Shown here: positions 33,244 to 45,894 of the stretch, piece by piece
How positions within the stretch are numbered: the first letter of the stretch is position 1
Layout of the letters: each line of letters begins with the position of its first letter
DNA from: Cladosporium sp. IMV 00045
Lineage: Eukaryota; Ascomycota; Dothideomycetes; Cladosporiales; Cladosporiaceae
Direction: 5' to 3'
Assembly (NCBI GenBank): GCA_001931905.2
Contig: MSJI02000237.1
Location: forward strand, 1-64,000
DNA length: 64,000 nt
Notes under the pieces: generated by a model
Seen by the model: the letters and a program-made list of their open reading frames with translations, nothing else
The model's database searches: none
Told to the model about the DNA's origin: nothing
Made by a program: the position numbers and the translations under genes

Positions 33244-34104
33244 ATGCCCTGGCACTGGCCCCGAAGCTCACTTCACGATGTCCAGAGCGGCGGCAACCCG
33301 CTGTCGCTGAATGTGCTGGGCGTGCACCACTCGATTATCCAGGGGGAGGTGATCGAGCTGGTCCATGTGCGCTTCTCGCAAACCACCGTCTCGGACCCTG
33401 TGCGGATGGACATCCTTCACAGTGGCGAATTCCCCATGCCGGAGGACCTGAAGAAACACATCTCCGCGCTGGAATCGCGAGGTCCAACTTCACTACGCCA
33501 GGTGGACGCCATCAACAAGCTCGCCGGGGCCTCCACCGTGAGCGCGATCAAGCAGTTCGCCAAACAGCAGCGCTTCAGCTTGGACGACGACATCGACTTG
33601 ATCGGGTCCTCCGGATTGCTTGTCAGCAACGAAGCTGACGACCCGCCCGACGACCTCCCAGCAGACAACGACCCCCTCACAGACAAAAACGACAACGACG
33701 CCACCGAACTCGGCGACCTCTCCATCATCGCAGCCAAAACCGCCAAAACCACCATCGGCACCTTCCGCGACTCGGCCCTCGCCTCCGGCCTCCCGCCCGA
33801 TTCGGTCTCGTACACTTTCGACACCGTGCTGGACGACGATTCAGTCGACGAAAACGAAGCGGACACCATCGTCGACTGCGCCAGACGGCCTCTGAGCGTC
33901 GCGTTCGCCACGTTCGAAGGCTGCGTTGGAAGACCGCTGAGCTATGCGGACAAGGACGAGAATGAGCGCATGGCGATGGTCGGGCACGTGCAGTCGGGGG
34001 ATAATTTCTTCGAGCTGCGCAGGAAGGTCGGCAATTTCTGGAGCGAGTGTCCGGGCGATGTGGTGGGGCCTACGAGGCAGGTGGTTGTGGATTGTGAGGG
34101 TTAG
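33244..34104 (+). CDS. Internally deleted AnmK-like (anhydro-N-acetylmuramic acid kinase family) pseudoenzyme
   Basis: 286 residues from the first ATG in frame (33244); upstream codons in frame lack ATG. The N-terminal part resembles fungal AnmK-family proteins: SLNVLGVHHSIIQGEVIELV, then LVHVRFSQ, a GEFPMPEDLKKHI segment, DIDLIGSSGLL and LGDLSIIAAKTAKTTIGTFR. The family's ATP-binding GTSxDGxD motif is replaced by VHHSIIQGEVIE, and the SHGQT motif by SSGLL. After the TFRDSALASG segment the sequence passes almost directly to a C-terminal family-like part (VAFATFEGCVGRPLSY, MVGHVQSGDN). The middle of the kinase fold with the substrate and nucleotide loops is therefore missing, and family members are usually about 370-420 residues. 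Catalysis is unlikely. The frame is open and keeps the local C-rich to G-rich codon pattern, so it may still be expressed. Confidence 0.62.
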   Translation: MPWHWPRSSLHDVQSGGNPLSLNVLGVHHSIIQGEVIELVHVRFSQTTVSDPVRMDILHSGEFPMPEDLKKHISALESRGPTSLRQVDAINKLAGASTVSAIKQFAKQQRFSLDDDIDLIGSSGLLVSNEADDPPDDLPADNDPLTDKNDNDATELGDLSIIAAKTAKTTIGTFRDSALASGLPPDSVSYTFDTVLDDDSVDENEADTIVDCARRPLSVAFATFEGCVGRPLSYADKDENERMAMVGHVQSGDNFFELRRKVGNFWSECPGDVVGPTRQVVVDCEG

Positions 34105-36532
34105 AATTTTTTTGGATCATTCTTTCCCATTTCGGAGAGGGCCTGATGGGGAGTGTGTGGATTTGTAGTTGATATACCCGAGACGCAGGAAATGGTCTCT
34201 CACGGCTTGAAGCCTTGTGGATTCCGGAACAAATGGGGTGGTTTGGGCGGTGTCGGACGAATGCAGAAATAATGAGCAGATGAGGCGGCCACGTGGAAGG
34301 TACGCAGGTATGCAGACGAGATAGAAATGGATCCTGATCCCGTTGGCCAGCACACGTACCGACTGGATGTGGCCGTGCAGAAGCTAAGTGACGATATGGT
34401 CGCACGGTATCCCCAGACATCACTTCTCCAGGAACTAATCGGACGAGAAAAGCATCCATCCTTATCAGAAAGAAGATACATTCGACACGCCTCGACAGTT
34501 TGGATTACAATTCCAATTGGTCGACCCAGAATTAAACAAAAGAAGCTAATCAACAACAAAAAGTCGTGTCAGTTCTTGAAAGAGTGTCCATATCGGCGGC
34601 TAGGTCTCTCCATGCCGCGTACGCTCTTCTGGCATCTTCTTGGCTGATTCGATCGGATCTAGGCAAACAGACCGTCCCACCTCAATCATATATAGAGTGT
34701 AGAGAGATACTATTTCGTTGAGTCCCTCGACTATGCGGCTCCTTCTCTTTCCCCTCTCAAAAGCCCCTTGCAGCTCATCGAAGCTTTTAATACTCCCTCC
34801 GCGGCCTTGGTATTACCAAGAGCCACTTGCCCCCGGCCGAAAGTGGAAGGTCAAACTGCACAGCCACGAGGGGCCCAGACATCGAAGCCGTCTGCGTACC
34901 GAGCGGTCCATGGTTTCGGCATAACGCAGTACGGGTAGCAACGGTATGGAAGTAGAGACAGACTACATCGTCGCAGGGCGGTTGCTGGGAGGCGATTATT
35001 GGTTAGATGAACGAAGTGATGAGTTTTTGCCACCAGGTTATCAGTTGAGCCGTGTAGGTGTGGTCGGTGAGCATGTTGCCGAACATTCGGTACGATCACG
35101 GCTGTTGCTGTTGAGATCGAGTATATTCGGCTCTTGTTTTTTTCTTGGTCTGCGGGATCAAATGCGTAGGCAAGATAGAATATATGGCTGCTGTTGGCTG
35201 GTGTGAAGCGGAGCCGAAAATGTATAGTTGGGGAACGAACGACCTGTGATACAGCACAACGACTGCATCTGCTAGAAACCTCAGCGTCTCTCACTTCTCT
35301 GCTGTATCATATATATTCTTCGTGAGACCATTGGTGACAAGCCCTAGGTCAACGGATGAGATGTTCGACTGTGTTTGTTAGGGTTAGGGTTGGGGTTCCA
35401 CAAGATCTTTGCGTTGCCTGGTTTTGGATAATGATGGATAATGTCATGACACTTAGCCGAAATCGAGTGCTGCCCTAGCTGCAATGCTGCAGTTTGCATA
35501 CGTAAATGTCTCATCACGAGCTTTTCTGTTTGCTAGAAACGTAACTCGTCTCATGAGCCGGTGTAATACTGGCAACAGTACCACGTGTGATCGATGTATC
35601 CACGGATAAAGTACATCTCCGGCTCATCTACCGCGCCAGTTGACGAAAATGCTCGATCGACTTGTTGAATGGACTGGGGCGTAGACATCCGCTGTGTAAC
35701 AGCGGGTTGCATGTGGCCAGACATGACGCCTGATCGATGCGTTGACCCCAAGCTGTGTGCATGGATGGTATTACGATTTCAACGTCACCGGCGCATGGGC
35801 TTAGACCACTCTGACCACCAATGATCGAGTACAGGACCGGCTGCAAGCGAGCCCAGTGGTCCGGGTCACCATACCTACCTGCCGTGGCCAATCAAACGGA
35901 TTCGATCGATGGACCAACACCTCCACCATGCAAGGCAGATGCACATGCCCGTGGTAGACTGACAATGTACCACGAAGTCGACTTTTGGCGACATTCCCAT
36001 CACAGGATCTCAGAGTTCCGCGGACGGCAGTTCAGACAGCTCCAGCTCGGCAGCAAGCAGACGGTGGTTGGTGGTCAGACGCATTTACAGGTATTTTGCC
36101 GGCCGCCTCAAAACCCATTACCTCATACATTGGACAACATTCACGTCCCTTTCAAGCCGTGACCGATGAGGGGCCACTGGGGGACTCTTCTCATCCGGAG
36201 TGTATTGTTTCTGATCCTGACTTTCTATTTTTGCCATACCAGTGTTGCGTCTTCATGCGATAACCGCTTGGCATTACCAGGTTCTCCGGCCGATGTCGTG
36301 ATGCCGACTCGCGCCAAAGGAAAGAGAAGGATGGAGACCATGGTCTTAATGCAGCTGCTATCAATGCAGAGACGGTTTCTCCAGAGCTCGAAAGACCGAC
36401 ATGATGCACTGGAGTGGGTTAAATACGCATCAGCGCTCACGGCTGCAAGGATGGTAGAGTTTTTCTTCGCCAGCCTTATCGCGACTCCTTGAGGAAGTTG
36501 CATCAAAAGCCGACTCTCTTTCTTAGCAATCG
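34105..36532. other. Gene-poor stretch with a short telomere-like repeat
   Basis: About 2.4 kb without a supported gene. Only short ORFs without domains occur. A TTAGGG-like run lies at 35378-35395 and is listed separately. Confidence 0.4.
35378..35395 (+). repeat. Interstitial telomere-like repeat, (TTAGGG)2 TTGGGG
   Basis: Two perfect TTAGGG units followed by one TTGGGG unit. Too short to indicate a chromosome end; it may be a scar of repair or chance. Confidence 0.7.
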
Positions 36533-37005
36533 ATGGAGCCGACCGCTTCTCAGCAACCAAGAGACTTTCGAGAACATCCAATGGATGACCCGAAATCACG
36601 CAAAGGCCAGATGGCTGCTTCGGCTTGCGGAGCTTGCAGACAGAGGAAGGTGAAGGTAGTAGTTGGCACTGGCATTCTATGGAGAGAGAATGAGGACCAG
36701 AAAAGGGCTGTGCAATAGACTAACCTATCGTGCTCCAGTGCTCGGGTGAACGACCGAGCTGCGATCGATGCGTCAAGAAACAGTATGCATGCACGTACGA
36801 TGTCGAGGAAGGAATGACAAAGCTCCAAGACATGAAGGCGCAGATGCGTCAGCAGACCGCGGAACTGCATCGTCTCAAGATCATCATGCACGTGTTGGTG
36901 AATGGCTCGGACAAGGACGCAGCGGAGGTTCTTGCGCGGCTGAGACTGGGCGAGACTGTCGAGCAGCTGGCGAGCGTTCTGGAGGCGAGGTTATCAGACG
37001 AATGA
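36533..37005 (+). CDS. Short Zn2Cys6 DNA-binding protein, probably lacking a regulatory region
   Basis: Two exons (36533-36655 and 36739-37005) joined in phase give 129 residues. The intron splits the zinc cluster itself: the first exon ends ACGACRQRKVK and the second begins CSGERPSCDRC, so the six cysteines form only after splicing. A helical stretch follows (MTKLQDMKAQMRQQTAELHR) and then NGSDKDAAEVLARLRLGETV, which is typical of the linker just after the cluster in fungal C6 regulators. Those usually continue for several hundred residues; here two stops (TGATGA, 37003-37008) end the frame. It could bind DNA without an activation domain, act as a repressor or competitor, or be a truncated relic. 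Confidence 0.75.
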
Positions 37006-38848
<1,843 letters not shown>

Positions 38849-40220
38849 GGGAGAGGGAAATGGAAAAGAAGGAAAAAGAAGGCGAAGTGGAGAGGTTGAA
38901 GAGAAGAAAAGGAGAATTATGAACAGTACAAGCATTGCTTTTCAAGAAACATTGTTGTTTATTATTATGAACGAAGAAGGGTCTCAGGGCCGGACCTCAA
39001 TACTCCCAGACTTAGCATCGTTTTCTCGTGGGCAAAAGTGTTGATCACTTCTCGGAAGACAAAAAGATATCAAAAAGAAATCCCAAGCCAAAATATTCTC
39101 CTCTCCCGGCGCTACATGTACCATACATCTTCCATCAACATCGTCTCATTAGAATATATCTGAATAGCAGCGCAACAAAACGGGATCAGAGGCAAAGGAC
39201 ATACACCATCGGACTCTTCGCAGTGCCAGACTTCATCCAACTGGGGTTATCCATGCATGTACAGGTACATCAAAAACTCGATATGAACATGCCTCGAAGA
39301 TCTCCAGCTAGAATCACGCATGGTGATTGATGAAACGCTTCAGGTTCGGACATCAGCAACATTCGCGGCGGTCACGTTTACTTTTCTAGTACATGTGATA
39401 ACTCGCTTCGTTCATCACCGTGCTCACAAGGGTTTAAGCAATGTCTCCCGTTCTTTGACTAGGTATTTTCGACATGTGTAGTCCATCCATCCCAATTTTC
39501 GTCGCATCAGAATGTTACAGAAGATCACAAGGTATAATCCATCGCAGACGTTCAGCAACGCAAATGAACAGAAGTTCTCTACCAAGATGATCGACACGCC
39601 TCGGCACCGCATCAGGTCATCCGGAAAGAGGAGGCGAAAGCAAGCAAAACGCAACATCTCCACATCCAACCTACCTTACCAACTTCTCAACCTCCTGTAT
39701 CGCCACACTCATCGATAACATGCACAATCCTTCCTCTGCCGATGAACATTGTTAGATCATCCTTGTCAATTCACGATCAGACCTCATCATGCTCTGCTGA
39801 GAAACGATAGACGTCGCTACTCTCAAGTTCATTGTTCTCGTTTTGTCCGTGCCTGCATACCTCCTACTCGAATAGATTCACGATCGCAGCCAAAGAGTCC
39901 ACATACACACACACACATATACACGAGTTTATACGACATTCTTCAAATAACCAATTTATTATAGCTTGGCACGCAAGCCTCTACTAGAACAAGTACGCTT
40001 CCCCCCATGTACGATGCAATTCCAAACATGATGGAGGAGGTTTCTCTTCGAATAGCCCTTGTTTTATCATTACCTTCCATCAAAATCGCAAAGGCGAGAT
40101 GAGCCGCCTTCATCTACCTCTTCGACAGTTCGCCATATCTCATGTCAATTGCTAAAACCAGACTCTCAAGTCCTCACCACACCGATATTACCCAAAAAGA
40201 CCACATCCTTCTTCTCAGAT
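38849..40220. other. Intergenic region with CA microsatellite
   Basis: About 1.4 kb, no supported gene. Purine-rich just after the HEM2 stop. A short CA repeat lies at 39905-39916. Upstream of 40221 the frame is open without ATG, so it is leader, not coding. Confidence 0.4.
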
Positions 40221-41312
40221 ATGGCGTCGAAACGCACGAACGGTCCCGTACCCTCCAAAACCGCCTCCCCTCCACCCGTAGCAGCACCGGCACCGAAGAA
40301 AGCGAGGAAGAATCCAGCTCGCCGCAAGGCGGAACGAGCGAATACCGCGAATGCGCAAGGGTCGAAAGACGCCACGGGTCTTGTGAGTGGCAATCTGGCT
40401 TCTCCTCCTGCTGCTGCCCTGCCGACCAAGCCGTCTCGACAGGCTAGTGCTCCCTCCATACCAGGCAGTAGAAGTACGGCGAAAGCTCCACCGCAGAACA
40501 AAAAGAAGACGAACGCTGCTGCTGCGTCCAAGTCCGGAGTGGCACCAGCACCTGCACCAGCACCAGCATCGACCACGCAACCCAAAACCAGCACTGCGAC
40601 ACAGCAGCCTCACCCCACCACAGCCCTCGCCCAAACCCCCCACCCACCCCGCCCCAAGCCCAACCGCAGCAATCCCAACACCACCACCACCCCTCCCACA
40701 CTCCCTCACAACACCCCCGCCCTCCTAACCGGCGGCCTAATCGGCTGCGCCAGCAGCGCCCTCCTGCTCACCTTCGTGCAAATGTGGCACGACTTCTCCG
40801 GCCCACAAGCGGCGATGACGACCGCGCGCTCCGCGCGCTTCTGCATCGACAACGTGAGCGAAGAGCTGCTCTGCAGCCTGCGCGCGGGGACGTACAGCGG
40901 CGCCGAAGCACTGGACATGCTGCGGCGAACGACGCTAGCGTACGCGTCGGGGGTGCCGGGGGGTGCCGGGGTGGTGGAGCGCGTTTTTAGGGAGGTGGAT
41001 GCCGTGAGGGGCGAGAGGGGGGAGGAGGTTGATAGGAAGTTGGACGCGGCTTATGCGGAGTTGAGGGAGGTGGGTGCGAGGGGGGAGGGGCCGTGGGAGA
41101 TTAGGGAGGTTGTGCTGAGGCATGCGATGGGGTTGGGGGTGGTGGCTGGGAGGGCGGCGAGGGGTGTGCTGAGCAGGAATCCGAGGTTGGAGACTTGGCG
41201 GGATGGGGCTGTTGGGGCGCTGAGGGAGCCGGACCGGGGGAGGGTGCCGACTGCGAGGGTCAATTTGGTGGTGAAGCATAAGCATGGTAGTAAGCAGGGC
41301 GTTGGCGCTTAG
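40221..41312 (+). CDS. Hypothetical protein with Ala/Pro/Lys-rich N-terminus and one membrane segment
   Basis: 363 residues from ATG 40221; the 54 preceding open codons lack ATG. Residues 1-160 are low-complexity (Ala, Pro, Lys, Thr) with a basic KKARKNPARRKAER cluster. A hydrophobic stretch of about 20 residues (LLTGGLIGCASSALLLTFVQ) is a likely transmembrane helix. The C-terminal ~170 residues are helical and charged (FCIDNVSEELLCSLRAGTYS; WEIREVVLRHAMGLGVVAGR). I do not recognise a family. The coding strand switches sharply from C-rich (40600-40730) to G-rich (40930-41310). It is convergent with TRAPPC13, 148 bp apart. Confidence 0.65.
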   Translation: MASKRTNGPVPSKTASPPPVAAPAPKKARKNPARRKAERANTANAQGSKDATGLVSGNLASPPAAALPTKPSRQASAPSIPGSRSTAKAPPQNKKKTNAAAASKSGVAPAPAPAPASTTQPKTSTATQQPHPTTALAQTPHPPRPKPNRSNPNTTTTPPTLPHNTPALLTGGLIGCASSALLLTFVQMWHDFSGPQAAMTTARSARFCIDNVSEELLCSLRAGTYSGAEALDMLRRTTLAYASGVPGGAGVVERVFREVDAVRGERGEEVDRKLDAAYAELREVGARGEGPWEIREVVLRHAMGLGVVAGRAARGVLSRNPRLETWRDGAVGALREPDRGRVPTARVNLVVKHKHGSKQGVGA

Positions 41313-41460
41313 ATGTTGGTCGTGGGTGTTTTGGGTGGCGACTGAAGACGGTGTGGGTGGTGGATGATGGTCATGATTCTCTCTTGCTTTCGTGTCCATA
41401 GTGCTGCGTGGCCAGACATTGTAGAAAGATCTTTGCGTCCTTAACACTTCTTGACATTCA

Positions 41461-42516
41461 TCACACTCTCGCCGCCAACCATCCCGTAGTCAACCTCCCC
41501 TTCTCCCCCATCCCGCTCCTCCAATCAATCTCAACCTGCGCCAGCGGCCTCCCACCACCAGCACCAACACCAGCCTTTTTGAAACCCTTCTCCTCCTCAA
41601 CCACGAACATGACCTGTTCCACATCCCTGGGCTTCAGAACAACATTTCCATTCCCACTTCCTTTCCTCCCCTCCTCTTCCCCACCACCACCACCAGCAAC
41701 ATCCACACCCCCCTTCCACCCCACCCCCTCCCCACCAATCAACCAAACCCTCTCAACAACCACACTCCCCTCGCCCACATTCTCCACCTGCGCTTCCAGC
41801 ACCCACCTCCTCCCCACCTCCTCAACACCACCACCAGAAACCGGCACCGGCAACGCACTAACCTTGCTCCTCACAGCCAACACAGGCTGCGCGACAAACT
41901 GGTACAATTTCCTAAACGTCCTCGCGCGCCCCCCGCTCGCCGCACCTTCGCCCTCGCCGCGCAGAGTCTCCGTGTAAGAAACCGTGACGGCCAGGACGTG
42001 CGGGCCCGCTTCTTTCAGGTCGTAGGAGAGCGTGCGTTGCAGCGTGCTTCCCGGGGTGGGAGAGGTTTCGTCTACGGGCGCTGCGGGAGATTCTGCGCTT
42101 GCGTCTGGTGAGGTTGAGGAAGTGAGGTCGAGCGGAATCCCAGCTCCGGAGGGGGAGTTACTCGTGCTGGGAGTTTGGAGTTCGGCGGCGACGCGGACGG
42201 CGGTGATGGTTTTGCTTGGCCCTTGCTGCTGCTGGGATGTTGGGGGGATGTCGTTGTTCACGCAGAGAGTGCAGGAGAAAGTCTCGCCTACGTAGGCGGC
42301 GCCGAAGGAGGCCGGGAGGGTTAGGAGGGGCGTGAGGGTGTTGCTGCTTGTGGGGTCTGCGGAGGGGTGGGCGAGGGAGGCGGTTGGTGGGATGGTGGTT
42401 GTGGTGGTGGTGGTGCTGTCGGTGGTGTTTGGGAGGGGCGTTTGCGTGGCGAGAGAGGGGCGGGAGAGGCGGAGGACTTTCAGGGAGAGAGAGTGGGGGG
42501 TCGTTGGTTGGGCCAT
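41461..42516 (-). CDS. TRAPP complex subunit TRAPPC13-like (DUF974)
   Basis: 351 residues, ATG at 42516. Family features are LSLKVLRLSRPSL near the start, LLTLPASFGAAYVGETFSC (about 65-85), the FRKLYQFVAQPVLAVRSKVS block and the C-terminal VEIDWRSGMGEKGRLTTGWL. These are hallmarks of the DUF974/TRAPPC13 family, a beta-rich subunit of TRAPPII/III that acts in Rab activation at the Golgi and in autophagy. Thr-, Ser/Pro- and Gly-rich inserts separate the conserved blocks and make it longer between motifs than animal orthologues. An extra C-terminal exon is possible but not needed. Confidence 0.8.
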   Translation of the reverse strand: MAQPTTPHSLSLKVLRLSRPSLATQTPLPNTTDSTTTTTTTIPPTASLAHPSADPTSSNTLTPLLTLPASFGAAYVGETFSCTLCVNNDIPPTSQQQQGPSKTITAVRVAAELQTPSTSNSPSGAGIPLDLTSSTSPDASAESPAAPVDETSPTPGSTLQRTLSYDLKEAGPHVLAVTVSYTETLRGEGEGAASGGRARTFRKLYQFVAQPVLAVRSKVSALPVPVSGGGVEEVGRRWVLEAQVENVGEGSVVVERVWLIGGEGVGWKGGVDVAGGGGGEEEGRKGSGNGNVVLKPRDVEQVMFVVEEEKGFKKAGVGAGGGRPLAQVEIDWRSGMGEKGRLTTGWLAARV

Positions 42517-43447
42517 GGTTTTGGGATAGTGTTCGTTTTGGTTGTTTGTGTAAGTTTGAAAGTTATTGTGTTTCTGCCTGATCGTGTTGTTCGTTCGATA
42601 TATCCAAGGAAGTTGACGTGGATTGTTTAGGTACTGGATCCAGACTTTGGATGATGTTGCGTTCCCTGGTCCCTTTGAGTTTTGGTCGTCGATATCCTTG
42701 AAGAAGCGAGTATCAGCCGAATTGGTGTCTTATGACAGTTGCAACATTTGCCGGCTAATTGTTTTGAGGCAATGAACCCTCATGTTGATTGCCCTGGATG
42801 TCGGGTCAAATGCATCCCAGCGCGGGCCTTGGCGAAGCCAGCTTCATGCATCAGAACCATGAGCAAGCCAGTACGGCTGAACATTGATGACTTGGGCGCG
42901 TGGAAATACATGTACGTATTGCAAATATTCAACTTTCTCGGTCTCGCTCACTTCAGGATTGTAAGAATCACATACGCAGCACGGTAAGACAGCTCCAATT
43001 CAGTGGAAATTCTTTCTTGCACTATCTTCATGACTAGAGAGACACTTGGACGTGTTTTTTCGTTTCCGATCCCCATCCTGAGAAAAAAAGAAAAAAAGAA
43101 AAAAAGAAAAAAAGAAAAAAAGAAAAAAAGAAAAAAAGAAAAAAAGAAAAAAAGAAAAAAAGAAAAAAAGAAAAAAAGAAAAAAAGAAAAAAAGAAAAAA
43201 AGAAAAAAGAAAACAACATTGGCCGTTTAGGCAGAACCACTCCAGACTCTTTTTTTCCCATCTGTCCTTTCAAGATTGAGCAACACAGATACAGCCGTCC
43301 CGCAGCAGTAAAACTCCCGCATAGAACAGACGCTCTTCGTATTTCGTGTTTCTTGTCCTTGTCTTGCCTTGCCATGCCGTCCCATCATCGCCCTCGCCTT
43401 TCTCTCGAGAAACAAGGCTCCGAACCCCAACCTCCCTCACAACCCAT
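42517..43447. other. Intergenic region, TRAPPC13 promoter and IGO1 3' flank
   Basis: About 930 bp with no gene supported. It contains the A7G array listed next. Confidence 0.4.
43083..43202 (+). repeat. (A7G)15 microsatellite
   Basis: Fifteen perfect tandem copies of an 8-bp unit (seven A and one G). The unit is not a multiple of three, and the Lys/Arg ORF through it is an artefact. It is about 250 bp from the 3' end of IGO1. Confidence 0.95.
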
Positions 43448-44031
43448 CTATTGCCTAATCGGCACGCCACTCGGCTCGTCCACCTCGCCCTGCGCCCGCG
43501 CAGCAGTCTTAGCCACCTCCTCGGGATCCTGCTCGTCCACGCTAGTTCCCCTCTGCAGCAAGCTCTCCTTGACCGGGCTGCCCGCCTGACCGTGGCCGTG
43601 GGAAGTGGTGGGAGTCAACGCCGGGCCAGCGCCCGCGATGCTGCCGCTGCGGTGCTGGTTCTCGCCCGCGCCGCCGGAGTTGGAGTTCTGCTGCGAGAGG
43701 TGCGGGATGGTGTCCGGGGAGGGGTGCTCGCGGCCCAGGCCGCCGACGAGCGCGTTGTCGGATTTGCCGGCTTTGGACATGGCGTAGTCGCCCGAGTCGA
43801 AGTATTTGCGCTCCTTCAGCTTGTTCTGCAGCAGGTCTTTTTTGTTGGGCAGCTTGCCGTAGAGGCGGAAGAGCTTCTGTTCTTCCTCCGTGAGGGACTG
43901 TTGGGGGAGGCGGTCAGTGGTTGGGTTGGGTTGGCTTGGGGTGGGGATTGGTGCGATGAGGCGAGAATGGGTGTATGACAGTGATCGGCACTTACGCTGA
44001 CGTCCACCTTGTTCTTCTGGTGCGGGTTCAT
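43448..44031 (-). CDS. IGO1: Endosulfine/ARPP family PP2A-B55 inhibitor (IGO1-like)
   Basis: Two exons (44031-43996 and 43897-43448) give 161 residues. The first exon codes 12 residues, MNPHQKNKVDVS. The second begins SLTEEEQKLFRLYGKLPN and holds the diagnostic KYFDSGDYAM motif. Ser47 in it is the site that Greatwall/Rim15 kinases phosphorylate in this family, turning the protein into an inhibitor of PP2A-B55 and linking nutrient signalling to quiescence and mRNA stability. The C-terminal part is disordered and rich in Ser, Gly and Pro, with an SPVKESLLQRG segment. The donor is GTAAGT and the acceptor CAACAG, phase 0. Confidence 0.93.
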
Positions 44032-45349
44032 GTTTGCTGTGTTCGTCTCGATGTGATATGCGGTCGGAGAGTGGTGTGTCCGATGGTAGGCGTGAGCTAA
44101 GCCGCCGCGCTCAGTGCGCGTGTTGTTGCGCTGGTGTGTCGAGCTTTGCAGACTTCTGCGCGGAAGGGACTATGACCAGTGTCGCGTGTCGCAGAGAGTG
44201 TCTCAATGCTCAGTATGAGTGGTGGTTGCAAGATGCTCGAACGGGCAGGTGGGCTGGAGGGGTCCAGATAGAGAGACGGGCCGACGTCGGGTTGGTGAAT
44301 GACGAGGCGGTGACTTGGTGGGAAGTGGAAGCAGTCGACAGAGGTGAATTGGGAGTGGGAGTGGTCTGGCAATGGATTGACTGTGGTGGATGATAAATAG
44401 TAGTAGTAGAGTGTAGTCGGGATGCACGCAAGGGCCCAGGCAAGCAAGTCACACGGCGGGCAGAAGAGCTACAGGCAGGCAGGCAAAGCCGTTTCACACT
44501 TGGTGCCACTACGAGAAGTTGGGCGGCGAGTACGTACGCAGCAGCGAAGTGGGCTGCAACTTCGGCGTCTCTTTCCTTCGCTCTCTGTCTCTGCCTCTGC
44601 CTCTGCCTCTGTCTCCGGGATTACGTCAGGAGCAGAATCCACACAGTCAGGTCCGTCTCGTCTCGGGGCAAGATCTTCTCGTGAATGGTAGGTAGGGAGT
44701 CAGAGCCTGATCAAATGCGTCAAAACAAAAAATGTTCAAATGCCCAGCTTTTAATTTGCCCAAACACCCAATGGCAGAAAGATTTTCTGCACCTACTCCT
44801 CCTCTCGATCCGCCTTTGGGTCACGCTCTCACACCTCTATCGCAGCTCCGACTGAGCCTTCCGAGCTAGCAGGGTTATAGCTGCGGGGTTGTATCATTCG
44901 AGCAATAGGCTCGAGACAAGATGATAAATAACCATCAACATGAAACTGACTGATGTGTTGGACGAATGTGATTCATCTGACGTTGTTCTGTCTTGGACTT
45001 CGATGTGGCCTACCTCATGTTCCCTCACATGCTGTAAAACATGCGGAAGAAGGAAGAGGCCTAGATGTCTTGTACAGAAGTCGGAATGGTTCGCAGGTAC
45101 ACTTTATATCCGCTGGGTTCCGTGCATGCAAGATGCCAACACCCGGGTGTAAAGTATCCTTCTCGAAGATGGAACTGGGGGCTGTCAGAGGTCACGGCCG
45201 GCCAAGTTTCTTCTTTATATTTCCCGGCGATTTCGATTGATTGATTGATTGATTACTTGGTCAGGTGTGATCTGATGCTCGAGACCTAGAGGTGACTTCA
45301 AAAACCTGACGTATATGAACAATTGGTTTGCCAAATTGTCATTAAATAA
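44032..45349. other. Intergenic region with simple repeats upstream of tRNA-Phe
   Basis: About 1.3 kb. It holds a CTCTGC-type repeat (44581-44614) and a GATT tetramer array (45235-45255). It includes the IGO1 promoter. No protein-coding gene supported. Confidence 0.4.
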
Positions 45350-45452
45350 GCAGCTTTAGCTCACATGGGAGAGCGCCAGACTGAAGTTCACTTCATGTCA
45401 AAGCATTCTGTGCGGTATCTGGAGGTACTGTGTTCGATCCACAGAAGCTGCA
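45350..45452 (+). tRNA. tRNA-Phe(GAA) with a 30-nt intron
   Basis: The cloverleaf is complete. The acceptor stem GCAGCTT (45350-45356) pairs perfectly with AAGCTGC (45445-45451), with A as discriminator. The D stem is GCTC/GAGC and the anticodon stem CCAGA/TCTGG. The anticodon GAA is at 45383-45385, the T stem is CTGTG/CACAG and the T loop TTCGATC. The intron (45387-45416) sits one base 3' of the anticodon, the canonical place. A short T-rich stretch after 45452 (TTTCTTTT) can end Pol III transcription. The intron is longer than the 18-19 nt of yeast tRNA-Phe genes. Confidence 0.95.
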
Positions 45453-45894
45453 ATTTCTTTTGCTTTTGTCCTGTCTGTCCAGCCGATAGGATATATACCA
45501 GCAACTTTATCGTTGTCCTTGACGATACTCTTTTTACTCCAAAGCGGTCTTGCATATGCCAGAAACCCGGAAACATGAAGTGAAGCCCCTCTTGATCCGA
45601 ACTGGTGGTGCATTCACTCTTTCGAAACCAGGGTCCATCGCAACGCCCTTGCCTCTTACGGCTAGAACGTAAACAAACAACCTCCCCCTCCATCTTCACA
45701 CCATCCCGCTCTTTCTGCGACAACATTCCTCACAATCGGCTGCTCGTCAAGACAAGACACAGGAAAACAAGACATACGTCCATTCGCCAATCCCAAACCC
45801 TTCAAAATCCAAAGCAGCTCGCTCTCTTCGACCCTGCGATAGCGCACAACACGTCCCATAAAACACGCTCCATCCTGCGCACTCCACCACCACC
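45453..45894. promoter_or_regulatory. Upstream region of the TPX2-motif gene
   Basis: About 440 bp. The last ~200 bp are C/A-rich leader-like sequence ending CCACCATGG at the start codon, a good Kozak-type context. Confidence 0.4.

Noticed and set aside
39905..39916. CA repeat as a possible CRISPR-like or regulatory array
   Set aside because: It is a simple dinucleotide microsatellite with no spacers. No CRISPR arrays are expected or seen in this eukaryotic DNA.
43003..43230. Lys/Arg-rich ORF
   Set aside because: It is only the translation of the (A7G)15 microsatellite.
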